From NCBI RefSeq assembly GCF_027580225.2, contig NW_027395284.1, positions 1,259,478 to 1,323,477 on the forward strand: a stretch of 64,000 nucleotides of DNA. Reading direction: 5' to 3'. Source of the stretch: Misgurnus anguillicaudatus (taxonomy: Eukaryota > Chordata > Actinopteri > Cypriniformes > Cobitidae). This document shows positions 1 through 11,869 of the stretch, one piece after another. Every line of letters starts with the position of its first letter. Positions within the stretch are counted from its first letter, which is position 1. The notes under the pieces were generated by a model that saw only the letters and a program-made list of their open reading frames with translations, had not been told where the DNA came from and did no database searches. Made by a program: the position numbers and the translations under genes.

Positions 1-138
1 NNNNNNNNNNNNNNNNNNNNNNNNNNNNNNNNNNNNNNNNNNNNNNNNNNNNNNNNNNNNNNNNNNNNNNNNNNNNNNNNNNNNNNNNNNNNNNNNNNNN
101 NNNNNNNNNNNNNNNNNNNNNNNNNNNNNNNNNNNNNN
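1..138. other. Assembly gap (N)
   Basis: A run of N only. Nothing can be said about its content. Confidence 0.99.
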
Positions 139-499
139 TAGATTTGTGCTGTTTACAGGTATTCATCAAAAGCCCCTTATTCCCAGTTCAATTTAAGAGC
201 GAATATCTATCGATTTTGGCGTTAAAAATAAAGTGCTTTGATTGATCTTTCGTCTTGCCCCCAACTCTAGATTACCTATTCATCTTTGTACATTGAAATT
301 TCACAGTGTAATTCTTCTGCCACCTAGTGGCCGGATGTCACTATATTAAACATTTTAAAGTTTCAGCACAGACTCGTTTATCTTAAATAACTTAACAGTA
401 ATGGAGCACAGCGGAGTGTTTAATGCTGTAAAGGTAAAATACTAAATGTACAAAGAAATAAATACTAAAGGCTGAGAAAACACCTATTGCCCTCATTAA

Positions 500-1568
500 A
501 GAGTATTCTGTCATTTAGGCCTATAGAGACAGAGCGCAGCGCGTCACAACCTGAAAACCACGCCCACCGGGGCGGAAAGCAATCCAACAGTCTCCATTGA
601 CTTTGTATTGCAAAAGGCCGCCTCCTTGTCATTTCTGGCTTATAACAAAAAACTGAATAATGCCTAAAAGCTGCTTTGGGACAATATGTACAGCTAACAA
701 GCCAAAGAACACAGAAATAAGTTTTTATAAGCTGTCGAGCCGTAAAACCCAGCCTTTAAGGAGAATAAAGTGGATCGCCGATTACGTTTCCCCCTATTGG
801 ACGCAGTTTTACTAATAGGAGTACTATGAAAAGTTGCCTGTTTCCATTTCTGTGTCTAAACGCTCGTTTTTTGAAGTCGACAGCTTATAAAAAATTATTT
901 ATTTATTTTTTTGGCGTGTTAGATGTACACCTTGTCACACAGCAGCTTTTAGGTATTATTCTGTTTTTAAGTTTAATCTGTAAATAAGTTTTTATAAGCT
1001 GTCGACCCCAAAAAACGAGCGTTTAAAGACACAAAAATGGATACAGGCAACTTTTCATAGTACTTCTATTAGTAGAACTGCGTCCACTAGGGGGAAACGT
1101 AGTCGGCGATCCACTTTATTCTCCTTAAAGGCTGGGTTTTACGGCTCGACAGCTTATAAAAACTTATTTCTGGGTTCTTTGGCTTGTTAGCTGTACATAT
1201 TGTCACACAGCAGCTTTTAGACATTATTCAGTTTTTTGTTATAAGCCAGAAATGACAAGGAGGCGGCTTCTCGCAATACAAAGTCAATGGAGACGTTTGG
1301 ATTGATTTCCCCCCCGGTGGGCGTGGTTTTCAAATTTGCATAACGGCGCTCTGTCTCTATCCCCCCATGTTACAAACCTGTACGAGTTTCTTTTGCTGAA
1401 CACAAAAGATAATGTTTATGAAATGTTATAAAATATTTATAAAAATGATTGTAAGCACACAGTTGATGTTACCTACTGACTTCCATTGTAGCCTATTTGT
1501 TTTTCCTACGGAAGTCATTGGGTGCCGTCAACGATGACCACATTTTCATTTTGGGGGGAACTATCCCT
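500..1568. mobile_element. TTAA-flanked foldback element, interrupted by a THAP-fragment palindrome
   Basis: TTAA lies at 496-499 and again at 1569-1572. The right end reads GGGGAACTATCCCT before TTAA, the standard end of an abundant cyprinid non-autonomous element. The left end is eroded (AGAGTATTCTGTCATTT). The body from about 1367 (ATGTTACAAACCTGTACGAG) to 1568 matches the usual right half. The palindrome at 517-1363 sits inside it. A TTAA duplication fits the piggyBac or Kolobok superfamilies; the ends alone do not decide between them. Confidence 0.6.
517..1363. repeat. Palindromic repeat with THAP-like reading frames in both arms
   Basis: The left arm (about 520-890) and right arm (about 985-1362) are inverted copies, both ending in GAGACAGAGCGC / GCGCTCTGTCTC. 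A third partial inverted copy lies between them (about 876-960). From ATG at 660 the left arm encodes 51 codons starting MPKSCFGTICTANKPKN, with the later motif SFYKLSSRK and then RRIKWI. The right arm read on the minus strand gives almost the same peptide, starting MSKSCCVTICTANK. Spaced N-terminal cysteines followed by SFYKL and a W are the hallmarks of the start of a THAP zinc-finger domain, but the distal C and H are absent. I read this as a fragment of a THAP-bearing transposase gene or host THAP gene caught in a foldback element. Not an intact gene. Confidence 0.55.
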
Positions 1569-1858
1569 TTAAATCATGCAACCAGCAGTAAAACAAAATA
1601 AACAGATATCAGATATTACATCGATACTGACATATACCACGGCATTGGGTAATTTCCAATCACATACCATGATATTGACGTGAATTGGTTTTAGTTAGTT
1701 TTCCATCATGGTCAGCTCAGCTGGCCTCCATGTCCAATACCTTTATAAAATCAGCAAAATGTGTTAAAATACTGTAGTATACTATAGAGGTTAGTATGGT
1801 TACCACATAATAACCATGGTTTTGAAAACTATGGTATTGAAAAACCATAGTTAAACCA

Positions 1859-2100
1859 CACTGTAAAAAATACTTTGCTGCCTTAAAATTTTTTGTTAAA
1901 TCAACTCAGATTTACAAGTCATGTCAACAGAGATGAGTTGTCACAACTTATAAAATATAGTTGAGAAAAGTCAACTTAATTTTATACTCACCTGTAGTTA
2001 TAACAAGTCATCTCTAGTCAAGATAAATAATAGTAAGTTAAAATGACTTTCGAGTTGATTCAACAAAAATTTTTAAGGCAGTAAAGTATTTTTTACAGTG
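1859..2100. mobile_element. Palindromic MITE, CACTGTAAAAAATAC family, copy 1
   Basis: Inverted termini CACTGTAAAAAATACTTTGC and its complement enclose about 240 bp that is largely self-complementary. A second copy lies at 21776-22030. Here the element interrupts a longer repeat built of CCATGGTT / AACCATAG motifs (about 1770-2240). Confidence 0.8.
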
Positions 2101-2305
2101 CATGGTTACTATAGTAAAACCACGCTTTTGTAATACACCAAAACACGTTTACTACACTTTTACTGCAAAAAACATGGTTAATTTCCGTAAGGGGTATACT
2201 GTGGTATACCATATTTACCAATTATAAGGTTTAAAACACTTTTGCTATGGCTTACTACAGTAAATACTTTAGTATTGTTTCAAATGTGGGTAATTATATG
2301 TCTTA

Positions 2306-2716
2306 CACTGCAAAAAATTACTTTCTTACTTAGTATTTTTGTCTTGTTTTCAGTAGAAATATCAAAAAATCAAGATGTATTTGTCTCGATGAGTAAAATG
2401 ACCTTAGAAAATAAGTCTCGTTTTTAAATAAAAAATATACAATTTAAGTAAATTTGTGCTTAAAACAAGCAAAAATATCTGCCAATGGGGTGAGAAAAGT
2501 TTGCTTGAATTAAAATTTTGTGAAATTTTGCTTGAATTAAGTGTTTAAGAAAAAAGATTTTTTTTCTCACCCAATTTTTGCTTGGTTTAAGCACAAATTT
2601 ACTTCATTTGTATATTTTATTTTCTTAGGTCAATTTGCTCTTAATTTAGGAATTTTTAGATATTTCTACTGAAAACATGACGAAAATACTACGTAAGAAA
2701 GTCATTTTTTGCAGCG
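2306..2716. mobile_element. Palindromic MITE, CACTGCAAAAAAT family, copy 1
   Basis: Termini CACTGCAAAAAATTAC and the inverse ending GCAGCG, with TA on both sides (2304-2305, 2717-2718). The subterminal segment TAGTATTTTTGTCTTG recurs in inverse near the other end. Related copies lie at 2719, 54048 and 54524. The only open frame inside (2242-2427) is repeat sequence. Confidence 0.8.
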
Positions 2717-2718
2717 TA

Positions 2719-3000
2719 CACTGCAAAAAAATGATTTTCAAGAAAAAATGTTCTTAGTATTTTTGTCTTGTTTTCAGTAAAAATATCAAACAATTCTTAA
2801 ATTAAGTTGCTTTTTCTTGATGAGCAAAACGACCCAAGAAAATCAGTTTAGTTTTTAGACAAAAATATCAAATTTAAGTGATTTTGTGCATAAAACAAGC
2901 AAAACTATCTGCCAATGGGGTAAACAAAAAAATCTTGAACATTTTTCTTAAACACTAAATTCAAGAAAAACATATAAAAAGCTTTTGCAAGTAAAAAAAG
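2719..3000. mobile_element. Palindromic MITE, CACTGCAAAAAAT family, copy 2 (truncated)
   Basis: Starts CACTGCAAAAAAATG directly after the TA that flanks the preceding copy, so the two share one TA. The right end is not recognisable; similarity fades near 3000. Confidence 0.65.
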
Positions 3001-3029
3001 TGTCTACCCTGTCAGAAAAAGGTCTCTTT

Positions 3030-3175
3030 TTAAAAGTACACATTTAAGTACACCTAAAGAGTTTATATTAATACTTTAAAGGTACATATTGTTACCAAAG
3101 GGTCCATATTAGTGCCACAAAGGTATATATGTTAGTATGTATTCATACCTGTACGTATTTTTTAAAATGGAACTG
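3030..3175. repeat. GGTACATAT-type short repeat
   Basis: Several imperfect motifs of the form AAAGGTACATATTG spaced 20-30 bp apart. The same motif family occurs at 10.84-10.89 kb and 11.39-11.49 kb. Likely a remnant of a DNA element. Confidence 0.45.
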
Positions 3176-4723
3176 CTCCATTTATTTCCTGACATTGTAT
3201 TTATTAACGTTTTTACAAAAATAAAAATCATTAATTATTAATGTTTGCTCTACTTCGAACAATATCAAATGTAGCCTAGTATTTTATCTTTTGACTACAT
3301 CATTTCCATACTTCCATTTGTGTTATCCCATATTGTCACTAACAAATGAAGAGTAGTAATAAGTATGTGAGTTTTTATGTTTAATTAATTCATGTGCTGT
3401 TCCAGTGTAAAGTCATGATTCATATCCTGCAGTTTTACTCTTTCGCCAGTTGAGGTCGCTGGTGGCTAACATTTACACAACGTTGTGAACTGCCGGCGTT
3501 GTTGCCTCCTCTTCTGAATCCCATGACAGAAGTTAAGGCTTCCAAGAGGAAACCAGCAAGAACAAATCTGGAAACCATTAAGCAACCTGCTAGAAGAGAG
3601 ATTTGAAAGAGTGCGAGAGATAGAGGAAGGGAGGTGGAAGAAAGGGGGATGGGATAAAACTGGGAGTGGAACAGAATGCGTGATCAACTTTTTTTACTCT
3701 CTTGACTTTTTCCCTATACACACGCACACAAACTCAATTCAGCCTTCTTCGGATTCCGGTATGACCCCTCCCATAATATTTTCACACACAGGGGTTTTTC
3801 CTTTGTCTTCACAAACTGTTTTGTCATAAGATTGATCACTCGAGGGAGGCTATAGAGAGTACAGTGAGAAATCTTGCCTATGGGTTGCAGCTGCATCGCA
3901 CCGTTTTGTCATAGATGGCCAATATCATACACAGTCGGCTGACAGGACAACAGATGACAGCTCGTCCTTCAACTCCTCTAAATAATGCCTACATTCATGG
4001 TGCAAAACATGTCTGAGGCATTCAGTTGATGGTGTTTTGGTCTTTTTCAAAGAATATGTTGCTAGAATGAATTTTTTACTATGTCAGTAGCCTATACTGT
4101 TTTAAACCATACTTTAATATGCAAGGACAGTAAGCAAATCATTTGTAGATTGATTTCCATAAAAACAGAAACGCCAAGGGTCTGTGGTTTTGTTTGAGCA
4201 TCCTGATTATCCCAATGTTGTAAGTTTAGGGTGGAATTATCTGTTGGTCGACCAATTGAAGACGTTCACAGAGGAAACCCATTAGTCATGGCTTTGCAAT
4301 TTCGTTTGATGATGCAATAATGGCGACGCTCATGCCAGGTTGGTTTAACACATCAACAGTTGGTTTTTAAAGAAGTCCAGCAAAATAACGTAGGCTAAAG
4401 GAATAATGTGGTATGTCAATTTTATACTGAAGGGGCTTTGGGGGTTATATACTGACCAAAAAGATTGTGAAATAGTGGTGTAGTACACATCCAATATGTC
4501 ATAGCATAAATCAAGAAAATAAAATGTAAGGCTCAGCTTAGTATTTTCTTTTCTACTCCTACACCAAAATACAGTTCACCACTGATTATATGCAGATATG
4601 AAGCCATCATTAAAATATCTTACTTTTTTGAGTCAACTAATATTTTTAAGTCAAATCAACTAATTTGACCTTACTCTTTTAAGTTGAATGAACAAATCTT
4701 TTTTACAGTGGCATGTACTTCAC
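3176..4723. other. Mostly single-copy, no gene seen
   Basis: No exon, RNA gene or clear repeat was recognised. Short open frames at 3466-3896 overlap each other on both strands and show no coding signature. Confidence 0.4.
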
Positions 4724-5508
4724 TGTAAACCCAGAAATGGTCTTTACTTAAACAAGCAAGTAAACATCACTTAATATTTTCTGTTTTGAAGCCGAAGCTT
4801 CAAAAGTTTAGTTGATTTAACTTTAAAGCTTACAAAATCCATTAAACTAAAACATTCAAGTAAAATGAACTTAAAATTATTAGTTCATGTTGTGAAGAAT
4901 ACCCATAATCCTTTGCGCCTGAATATTTTGATTATTTTCACACAATAAAAACTGATAAGAACTTTCACTACTCAAATATTTGTTAATAAAAAGTCATATA
5001 GGTTCAATATTATTGATGTTGTTTTGTTGTAAATTATAATTTTGTGAAGTCACCATTCAGGTGATCAGTGTTTCCGTACAGGAACCTTGTTCAGAACATT
5101 TTATTGTATTTCTCTCCACAGTACTGACAATGTATGTCAAAAACACAGTTTTGTGTGTGTTTCTGTGGAGAATCACGTTTATTCAATGAATGACTTAAAG
5201 TCAGTCATTAATTTTGTGTTATAATACCATTTATAACATCAAACGTAACATAAAGTGATAAAAACTAAAGTTATTTGCAACGGGTTTCCTCACAAATTTC
5301 TAGTAATGCCAACTAATCCGGTTTAAGAGTGCAGGAATATTGGAAGAAATTAAAACATTAAGTCTATTCAACTTAACTCGTTGTTAGAACATCTTACATG
5401 TTTGTAAACTTCACTTAAAGTTTTTAAGTAATCATTACTTCATTTTTTTAAGGCAACGAGTTACCTTTGTTTTTTTAAGTAAACTCAACTTATCTGGGCT
5501 TACAGTGT
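4724..5508. mobile_element. Inverted-terminal element CACTGTAAACCCAGA
   Basis: Left end CACTGTAAACCCAGA and right end TCTGGGCTTACAGTG enclose about 785 bp of AT-rich sequence. The interior contains CACCATTCAGGTGATCAGTG (near 5050), a member of the module discussed in the findings. Confidence 0.65.
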
Positions 5509-5539
5509 AAGTGAAAAATACTACTATAGCTATATTCTG

Positions 5540-6990
5540 CAGTGTTGGGGAAAGTTACTTTTAAAAGTAATGCATTACAATATTAAGTTACACCCCCAAA
5601 AAAGTAACTAATTGCGTTACTTAGTTACTTTTCATGAAAAGTAATACTTAGTGATGGGAAAAACAAAGCTTTTTGAAGTTTTAAATCAATTAAACCAAGT
5701 GTTTCGAAAATAGATTTAGTTTTTTGAATCGTTCGAAACACCTATGCTTACCTATAGAGTAGTATTTCATCATTCATATGTCCAAAGAGTCTTTCGTGTT
5801 GTCAGATTTATAAAAGAAAGAACAGCCTTTCCGATATTTGGCAGAAAAGGACGAACACTTGAAGGCGTGCGGAGCTGAAGAGTTACGAGTATGCGCAGCT
5901 TTACTACTTTTGGATTCACAGCCAAAATAGATGGAAATCAAACTTTAAAGAATTTTTTTTTTAAATAACCAGCCTTACATATGTTACAGAATTGGATACT
6001 GAGTCAGTAATGGACGAACAGGAACAACAGCAGCAACGATTACAGCAGGATGTCTCTATCTGGTAATTAATCCTTGCTTGTTTATCCACTATTTTAATAA
6101 AAAACCAACATAATCCAGTTTTTTACTGCATTTGCCTGTTTTAAAAGGTGTAAATGTTGTAAATGCAGTCCAATGCCAACTGAGGTGAAAAATGTTTGCT
6201 GATGTTGGTGTTGTTTACATTACATGCACGTATGCGCGAATGCAAACAAAACACGTGAGATTTTGATTTACTAACGCCTGTTGTGACTCCTAAACGGGGG
6301 CTTTTAAAGTTTTGACCGCTCCAAAAGTTGTAAACAAGTGGAAAATACGGCGTCAAACTGAGCATTGTTTGTAAAGGAATCCTCTCCAAAATGCAGCCAG
6401 GGAACAAACAAACTCATTCGCAATTACATTGCTGTCCGGGAAAAACGAACTGCATCCACTGTTGTCTTAAAACAGGGAAAGCTAAATAAGGTTTTCTTAC
6501 CCTTAACATCCAAAAACACACTTCTTTTGTCGAACTATCTTGCTAAAACAAAGTTGTCACATGCTGTGCAGTGATACCGGTGACTTCTACTCGATGGAGC
6601 AATGCTAATGCGCGTTCTCGCTCTCAATTAACGTGCAGGGCAGGCGTGTTTTTCTGGGGGTAAAAGCCCATAAAAGGAATATGGGGTCAATCAGTCATAA
6701 CGGATACCCCCATTCGAAAAAAAACTTTCCGAAACTTGTAGGAAAAAGGAGGCGTGAGTTTGGCTCAGAAATACTCTGTTACAAGCTCAACTGCTTTTTG
6801 ACACTTTGTTTATGTTTAGCATGAGGACTACAACTCTTAAACTGTGTTAATAAGTCAGAATGCATGAAATAGCATTAAACCACCCCTTTAATGTGTACAT
6901 TTAAAGTAATGCGTTACTTTACTCGTTACTTCAGAAAAGTAATATTATTACGTAATGCATGTTAATTGTGATGGGTTACCCCCAACACTA
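5540..6990. mobile_element. hAT-like element CAGTGTTGGGGAAAGTTAC
   Basis: Left end CAGTGTTGGGGAAAGTTAC, right end GGGTTACCCCCAACACTA. Flanks ATATTCTG (5532-5539) and ATAATCTG (6991-6998) match at 7 of 8 bases, as expected for an 8-bp duplication. The interior (about 5651-6890) is a different repeat block. It includes a tiny frame at 6012 (MDEQEQQQQRLQQ), which I regard as repeat sequence. Confidence 0.7.
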
Positions 6991-6998
6991 ATAATCTG

Positions 6999-7964
6999 CA
7001 TATTGAATATACAGTAATGATGATAAAGGGGGATGGGGTCGCATTTATATGCATACACTTTCGTTTGCTTTTGGTTTTGCTTCCTTATCTAACAACTATG
7101 AGCAAAGAACTTTAAATTGTACAGGCTTTTGGAAAAAGTATTTAATTTTTTAATAAAAATGAGGAAAAAACTTGGTTTAAAACTTGTTTGACAGTAGGAC
7201 TGCTTTTTCCGTCAAGCGTTTTCCAAAAGCATTTTAGCTGAGAGTGCATGGATACGTGCCTATGGAGGATTCCAACTCGTGGTCAAAGAAGGATTGGAAA
7301 ATGTAAACATACGGCAGTTTGGCAGTGACCTCTGACCCTGGACCCATGGGACCACACACATGGAAGAGGAATGGTTTGGTAAGCCGATAAATGATTTGAA
7401 AAGTGAATCAGAGTGAAAAGGAAAAGTCATTCCCCACTTATAACCTTGTTTTCTGGCTACAGTGTTTATGGATGATTGTGGTTTTAGTTCTTACAGCGTT
7501 TTTATATATACATTGCATTTCTCTTTCCAGAGTATCTGTTAGTGTTGTGGTACTCAAACAGCATTCTGTTTTTTGCAATTTTGCTAGGTAATAGCCTACG
7601 GAAAGTAGATGCCCTTTTCGGTGTGTTATAGGTAGGTGTCCATTTGCATTTTATTGACGAAGCGGCACTTGATACGTCCGTTGCCAAAGCTGCAAATAGC
7701 CAATTTATTCAGAGACAAGTAGCAATGGAAAATATATTATACTCTAATTCTGGGAACTTGCAAAGCTTAAAATTATACAATCTTAACACTGGTTCACTTC
7801 TGCAAATTGGGCCTGAAACTAACTAGGACAATCAGGCGATTTATCTCACTATATTGCCTCTTGTGTAAATGCAACACATACATCCGTTATACCGATATAT
7901 TTGCCGATATTTGGATTTTGTAAATTAATGCATCGCCCAATAAATATTTTTTGTTTTTTAAAGG
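6999..7964. other. No gene seen
   Basis: AT-rich sequence with short overlapping open frames only. A short tract at about 7885-7950 resembles hAT-type repeats (ACCGATATATTTGCCGATA) but lacks ends. Confidence 0.4.
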
Positions 7965-8346
7965 TCTAAGGCCTCATTAATAAAGAGTGCATAAGCACAG
8001 ATTTGATCTTAAGTGTGTGTACGCAAAAATCCATATATATATAAAAACTGTCTTTGATGTGGAAAAGTGCTTACCACCACGTGAGGGTCTGGGCAGACGT
8101 ACGCACTTTTGCTTGTCCAATTGCTGCAGTTTTTTTTTTTGGAAATATAAACCATTCTTGCTGCTCAAAAATGATTTAAACATTGACAAGTGCGCTTTTA
8201 TTTGTCATTGATTAGGCATCGTTTAAAGGCAGAAATCTGTGTCAGCTGTGAATACATTTTTAAGCTCATTTATAGTTTTCAATGCGTACATTCGTTTTAT
8301 GAATCAGATCTGCATGCTTTTGAGAAATTATTGTAAGATCAAATTT
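7965..8346. repeat. GGCCTCATTTATAAA-family element, uninterrupted copy
   Basis: Begins AGGCCTCATTAATAAAG and includes ACGCAAAAATCCAT and GGAAATATAAACCATTC. It aligns through its length with 18499-19982, where two other elements are inserted. It therefore serves as the empty-site reference for those insertions. Confidence 0.65.
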
Positions 8347-8624
8347 AGGACGTATTCTCTGTGACTTTTAGCAGCATCTAGTGGTGAGTTTGTGAATTGC
8401 AACCACAGCTCACCCCTACCCTTCGAAACGCATAGTGAAGCTACCGTAGCCCCACAGGACAGACATGTCGTCGTCTGAGACAATGTAGTGTCAAACCACG
8501 CTCTATAGATCAATTTGTCCATTTAGGGCTACTGTAGAAACATGACGGTGACTTCCATGTAAGGAGACCTGCTGTGTATGTAGATAAAAATGGCTCATTG
8601 TAAGGAGGTGTGCACACCAAAGCG

Positions 8625-8981
8625 ATCAACGACCACCGGCTGAACCAGTTTAATCCGCTAACCCACTTCCTGTTTATATATATAAATATATATATTAATC
8701 TCTCCCAAGGGTTTTTGTCCTTCTAGGAGTTTTCCCACTGGGTTTTTCTCCTAGGGGTTTTTTCATTCCCGGGAGAGTCAGACAACTTTGGCTTAACTTA
8801 GCACTTTACTGTATAACGTTATTAATACGCTCGCTTGTACGGTTTATTCTTACCCGCTGTATTCTACTTCTTATATTATCTATTGATTATTCTGTGTTCT
8901 CCCCTACATCTACTCATGTAAAGCTGCTTTGAAACAATTAACAATTGTGAAAAGCGCTATATAAATAAATTGAATTGAAAA
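8625..8981 (+). mobile_element. LINE 3' tail (L2/CR1-like), truncated
   Basis: Contains the CTCCTAGGGGTTTTTT segment, GGCTTAACTTAGCACTTTAC, and a 3' end AAAGCGCTATATAAATAAAT followed by TTGAATTGAA. That end is typical of teleost L2-type LINE tails. No reverse-transcriptase frame is present. Other copies: 40550-40830 (+), 41100-41600 (-), and 62779-63910 (+, split). Confidence 0.6.
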
Positions 8982-8989
8982 TGTGGCTG

Positions 8990-9437
8990 AAACGCCATAG
9001 ACATTATATACGCCTCATAGACTGATGCTGCCTATTGGAGCTGACATATCAATGCGGCCACCATCTTGGATGGGTCCTCAATGCACCCCCACCCCCTGCG
9101 TTTATTTCTACTAAGGTGTACTCCCAACTACAATAATCATAACTCCCCGAATTTTTACAGAATTTTCACATGGTTTGGTTACACGTAACGTTAGTTACGA
9201 TGACATAATATTATAAATGATAAAATAACCAAAATGATTGTTCAATTTTACTTGTGAAAGGTAATCCCATGCGATCTGGTATCAATACTGCGCTGGTTAT
9301 TGCAACCGTAAGCTGCACGTTGTTGATTATCTCTGGTGCTAGTGTAGAGTGAGGAGACCTAACCAATATGGCGGCTCGCGGGATAACATTCCAGCATGTC
9401 ATGAGACGTCTACGTATATAATGTCTATGGAAAACGC
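8990..9437. mobile_element. Palindromic element, CGCCATAGACATTATATACG ends
   Basis: The end CGCCATAGACATTATATACG and its near inverse GTATATAATGTCTATGGAAA enclose about 450 bp containing CCACCATCTTGGATGGG and CCAATATGGCGGC. The minus-strand 101-codon frame at 9211-9516 is repeat sequence with no recognised domain. Confidence 0.55.
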
Positions 9438-9945
9438 CAGGCGGACGCCAACTACCAGCTTTTTTCAGCCGACTGCAAGCTTTTTTCAGTTGAGCGCTTT
9501 GGTTATACTTCTGCATTGTTTATCAGTCGTTGAATGATGCACCAGTTGGTTGTTGTGATGTTTATCCTGCCCCACCTCCATTGTGATTGGACGGCCATGT
9601 GAGAACTGACATTGATGAGCTGAGCTTTTCACCTAAAGTTGAATATTTTTCAACTCTCAGCGCCGGCTTTCAGCGTAGAAAAAAATTCCAGCTGCTGGCT
9701 TTTTTGAAAAGCACTGTGCTTCCATTGGAAACAATTGAAAACATACGCCGGCCACTGCCATAAACGCTTTGTGTGCACGCTACCTAAGGTAATAAAATCA
9801 AGTTCATTTTGTAAGGTTTTTATACACCACTGATGATATATTTATGCATAATATATTTATATATTTTGTCAAGAGATCTTTCTTAAAGTTCCACATTGTA
9901 AATTTAAATTAGTTGCTCCTAAAAGACACTTAGATGTAAATCCAG

Positions 9946-10738
9946 TAGGGTGGCCATTCGTGCCAGTTCCGCCGGACACGTCCCGAACATGTTTTCGGGT
10001 TCGTTCTCCGGAAGTCGCGTTGCTCGACCGCATACGTCATCAAGGTTCTCACATTTCAATTAAAATACATTAGAAAATTAAAGGGGACAGAGAATGAAAA
10101 AACATTTTTACCTTGTCTTTGTTGAATAATGGTAGTCTACCCACATTCACAAACATACAAAAAGTGCTAAACGTGCTAAACATCTCAGTCTCATAGAAAT
10201 TCCTCTTTTAGAAATGTCAGCCAGAAAACAACCCAATCTGAAAAACTGATGCTTATGACATCACAGGCATCTAACTGCCCCTCCACTTTAAAATAATTGG
10301 CTACATTTTTTGAGTGGCAGCAAAGTCAGCCAATCAGTAATGAGATAGCAAGTTAAGCCAGTAGGGGAAGCCAAATAGGTGCAAAACCACTTGTTTAAAA
10401 TCCCCCACCCTAATAGAGCTATATGAGAGAGGTTTTTAGGAAGCTTCTAAGGCATTACAGACCCAAACAAAAACATTTGTGTCTACATGTCACATCACAG
10501 AACTAGGATAAATACCCCGTTCAATCATTCTATGTGACCTTTAAGATTTATTTCTTTTAAGACATACAATCATTGTAGTTTCATTCTTACCTTGAAATGT
10601 AACGCTTGCTTTTCTAAAATTAAACCCGAAATATTAAACCTTGATGGCGTATGCGGTCGACCAACGCAACTTCCGGAGAACGAACCCGAAAACATGTTCG
10701 GGATGTGTCCGGCGGAACTGGCACGAATGGCCACCCTA
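9946..10738. mobile_element. hAT-like palindromic element TAGGGTGGCCATTCGTGCC
   Basis: Ends TAGGGTGGCCATTCGTGCCA and its inverse. The arms carry GGACACGTCCCGAACATG, TCGGGTTCGTTCTCCGG and GACCGCATACGTCATC in mirrored order. Flanks AAATCCAG (9938-9945) and AAATCCAA (10739-10746) match at 7 of 8. A TTAA element is inserted between the arms. Confidence 0.75.
10082..10540. mobile_element. TTAA-flanked element AGGGGACAGAGAATG
   Basis: TTAA at 10078-10081 and 10541-10544. Ends AGGGGACAGAGAATG and CATTCTATGTGACCT are imperfect inverted repeats. It sits between the arms of the hAT-like element and so is younger than it. Non-autonomous; piggyBac- or Kolobok-type by target site. Confidence 0.8.
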
Positions 10739-10889
10739 AAATCCAATGTCTGTCTGACAGTAAAATGATCAATTAATTCTCACTTTTTTTGTGTGACATT
10801 AAGGTTTTGTTACATATTTGTTACAAAAGTTGTCACTGGTATGGTACCTTTTCAAAAAATTACACTCATGGTACCTCGAAGGTACATAT

Positions 10890-11390
10890 CATAGACTGTA
10901 AAAAAAGATGGACGACGCGACGTCGCCTCCCACCATTGTAATGAATTGAAGCCAAAAATGTCCGACCACGGTCGCCGCCATGTTACGTAAAAACGTCAGT
11001 TTGGAGCCGAGGCATGCGCAGAAGGAATCGTCCGTGAAGCCAGAGGCGGAGCCGCGGTATCAAACTTCCGCCAAAACGCTCGCGCGGCCAATTCAACCAC
11101 TCCAATCATAACGACACGCCCCGTTTCTATAGCATCAAATTACAAGCTAAAATGAAACTTATCACAAAAATTAACACTTGAACATATATCAGCGTGATAA
11201 CAACTACTTGAAAGGACCAAAACCATATTTCGAAAACTTTTATTGGAAGTGTAAATATTTTTTTTTATTTAGAGCAAAGTCCTATTCATTTGAATGGAGA
11301 GGGCGGGGTTATGACTTGTACTGCAGCCAGCCACCAGGGGGCGATCAAAGAGCCAGAGGCTTCACTTTTCAAGGCTTATAAGGCACACCC
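10890..11390. mobile_element. Element with 9-bp flanking duplication GGTACATAT
   Basis: GGTACATAT at 10881-10889 recurs exactly at 11391-11399. The inserted 501 bp begins CATAGACTGTAAAAAAAGAT and contains CCGCCATGTTACG and GGGGCGATCAAAGAGCC, typical of an abundant cyprinid repeat. It split a GGTACATAT-rich repeat (10790-11490). The ORFs at 11178-11499 are repeat sequence. Confidence 0.7.
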
Positions 11391-11504
11391 GGTACATATT
11401 GGTACCATAGAGGTACATACGGATTCCTCAGAGGTACATATCTGTACCAAAATGGTACATATTAGGACCTTTTTAAAAGGTACCATGCCAATTCCGTAGA
11501 CATT

Positions 11505-11860
11505 TGCAGCTGGTTTGCCGGTAACTTACCGTAGATTTAAATTTATGTTATTACTGGCAACATTTTGTTCAAAGTTAAATGAACATTAAACATTTACAAG
11601 TCTTTGTCTTTACAGAATAAAACTAGAAAAACAGCATCAAGCAGAACATTCTGGGAAACAAAATCTGAAGCAAAAAACAGAAAAAGTTTTATGATGATTT
11701 CTTGTTCCCAGAAAGCTTTGCATGAGGCTGTTATTGTATAGTTTTATTCTGTAAAGATAAAGACTTGTTATTATTTAAAATTTATTCAACTTTGAACAAA
11801 CTCTTGCCAGTAAATAACATAAATTTAAATCTACGGTAATTTACCGGCAACCCAGCTGCA
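11505..11860. mobile_element. Palindromic MITE, GCAGCTGG / TTGCCGGTAA ends
   Basis: The arms GCAGCTGGTTTGCCGGTAAC and TTACCGTAGATTTAAATTTA recur in inverse at the right end (TCTACGGTAATTTACCGGCA). The inner arms AAGTCTTTGTCTTTACAG and CTGTAAAGATAAAGACTT pair, so the whole element can fold into one hairpin. Confidence 0.75.
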
Positions 11861-11869
11861 ATACCATTG

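Larger units (their letters stand above)
8603..9785. mobile_element. GTGTGCACACCAAAGCG element, interrupted
   Basis: Left end AGGAGGTGTGCACACCAAAG and right end CTTTGTGTGCACGCTACCT are inverted. The interior right half (9440-9785) aligns with the compact copy at 42857-43194. A LINE tail (about 8625-8981) and a palindromic element (8990-9437) sit inside. Open frames here are repeat sequence. Confidence 0.65.
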
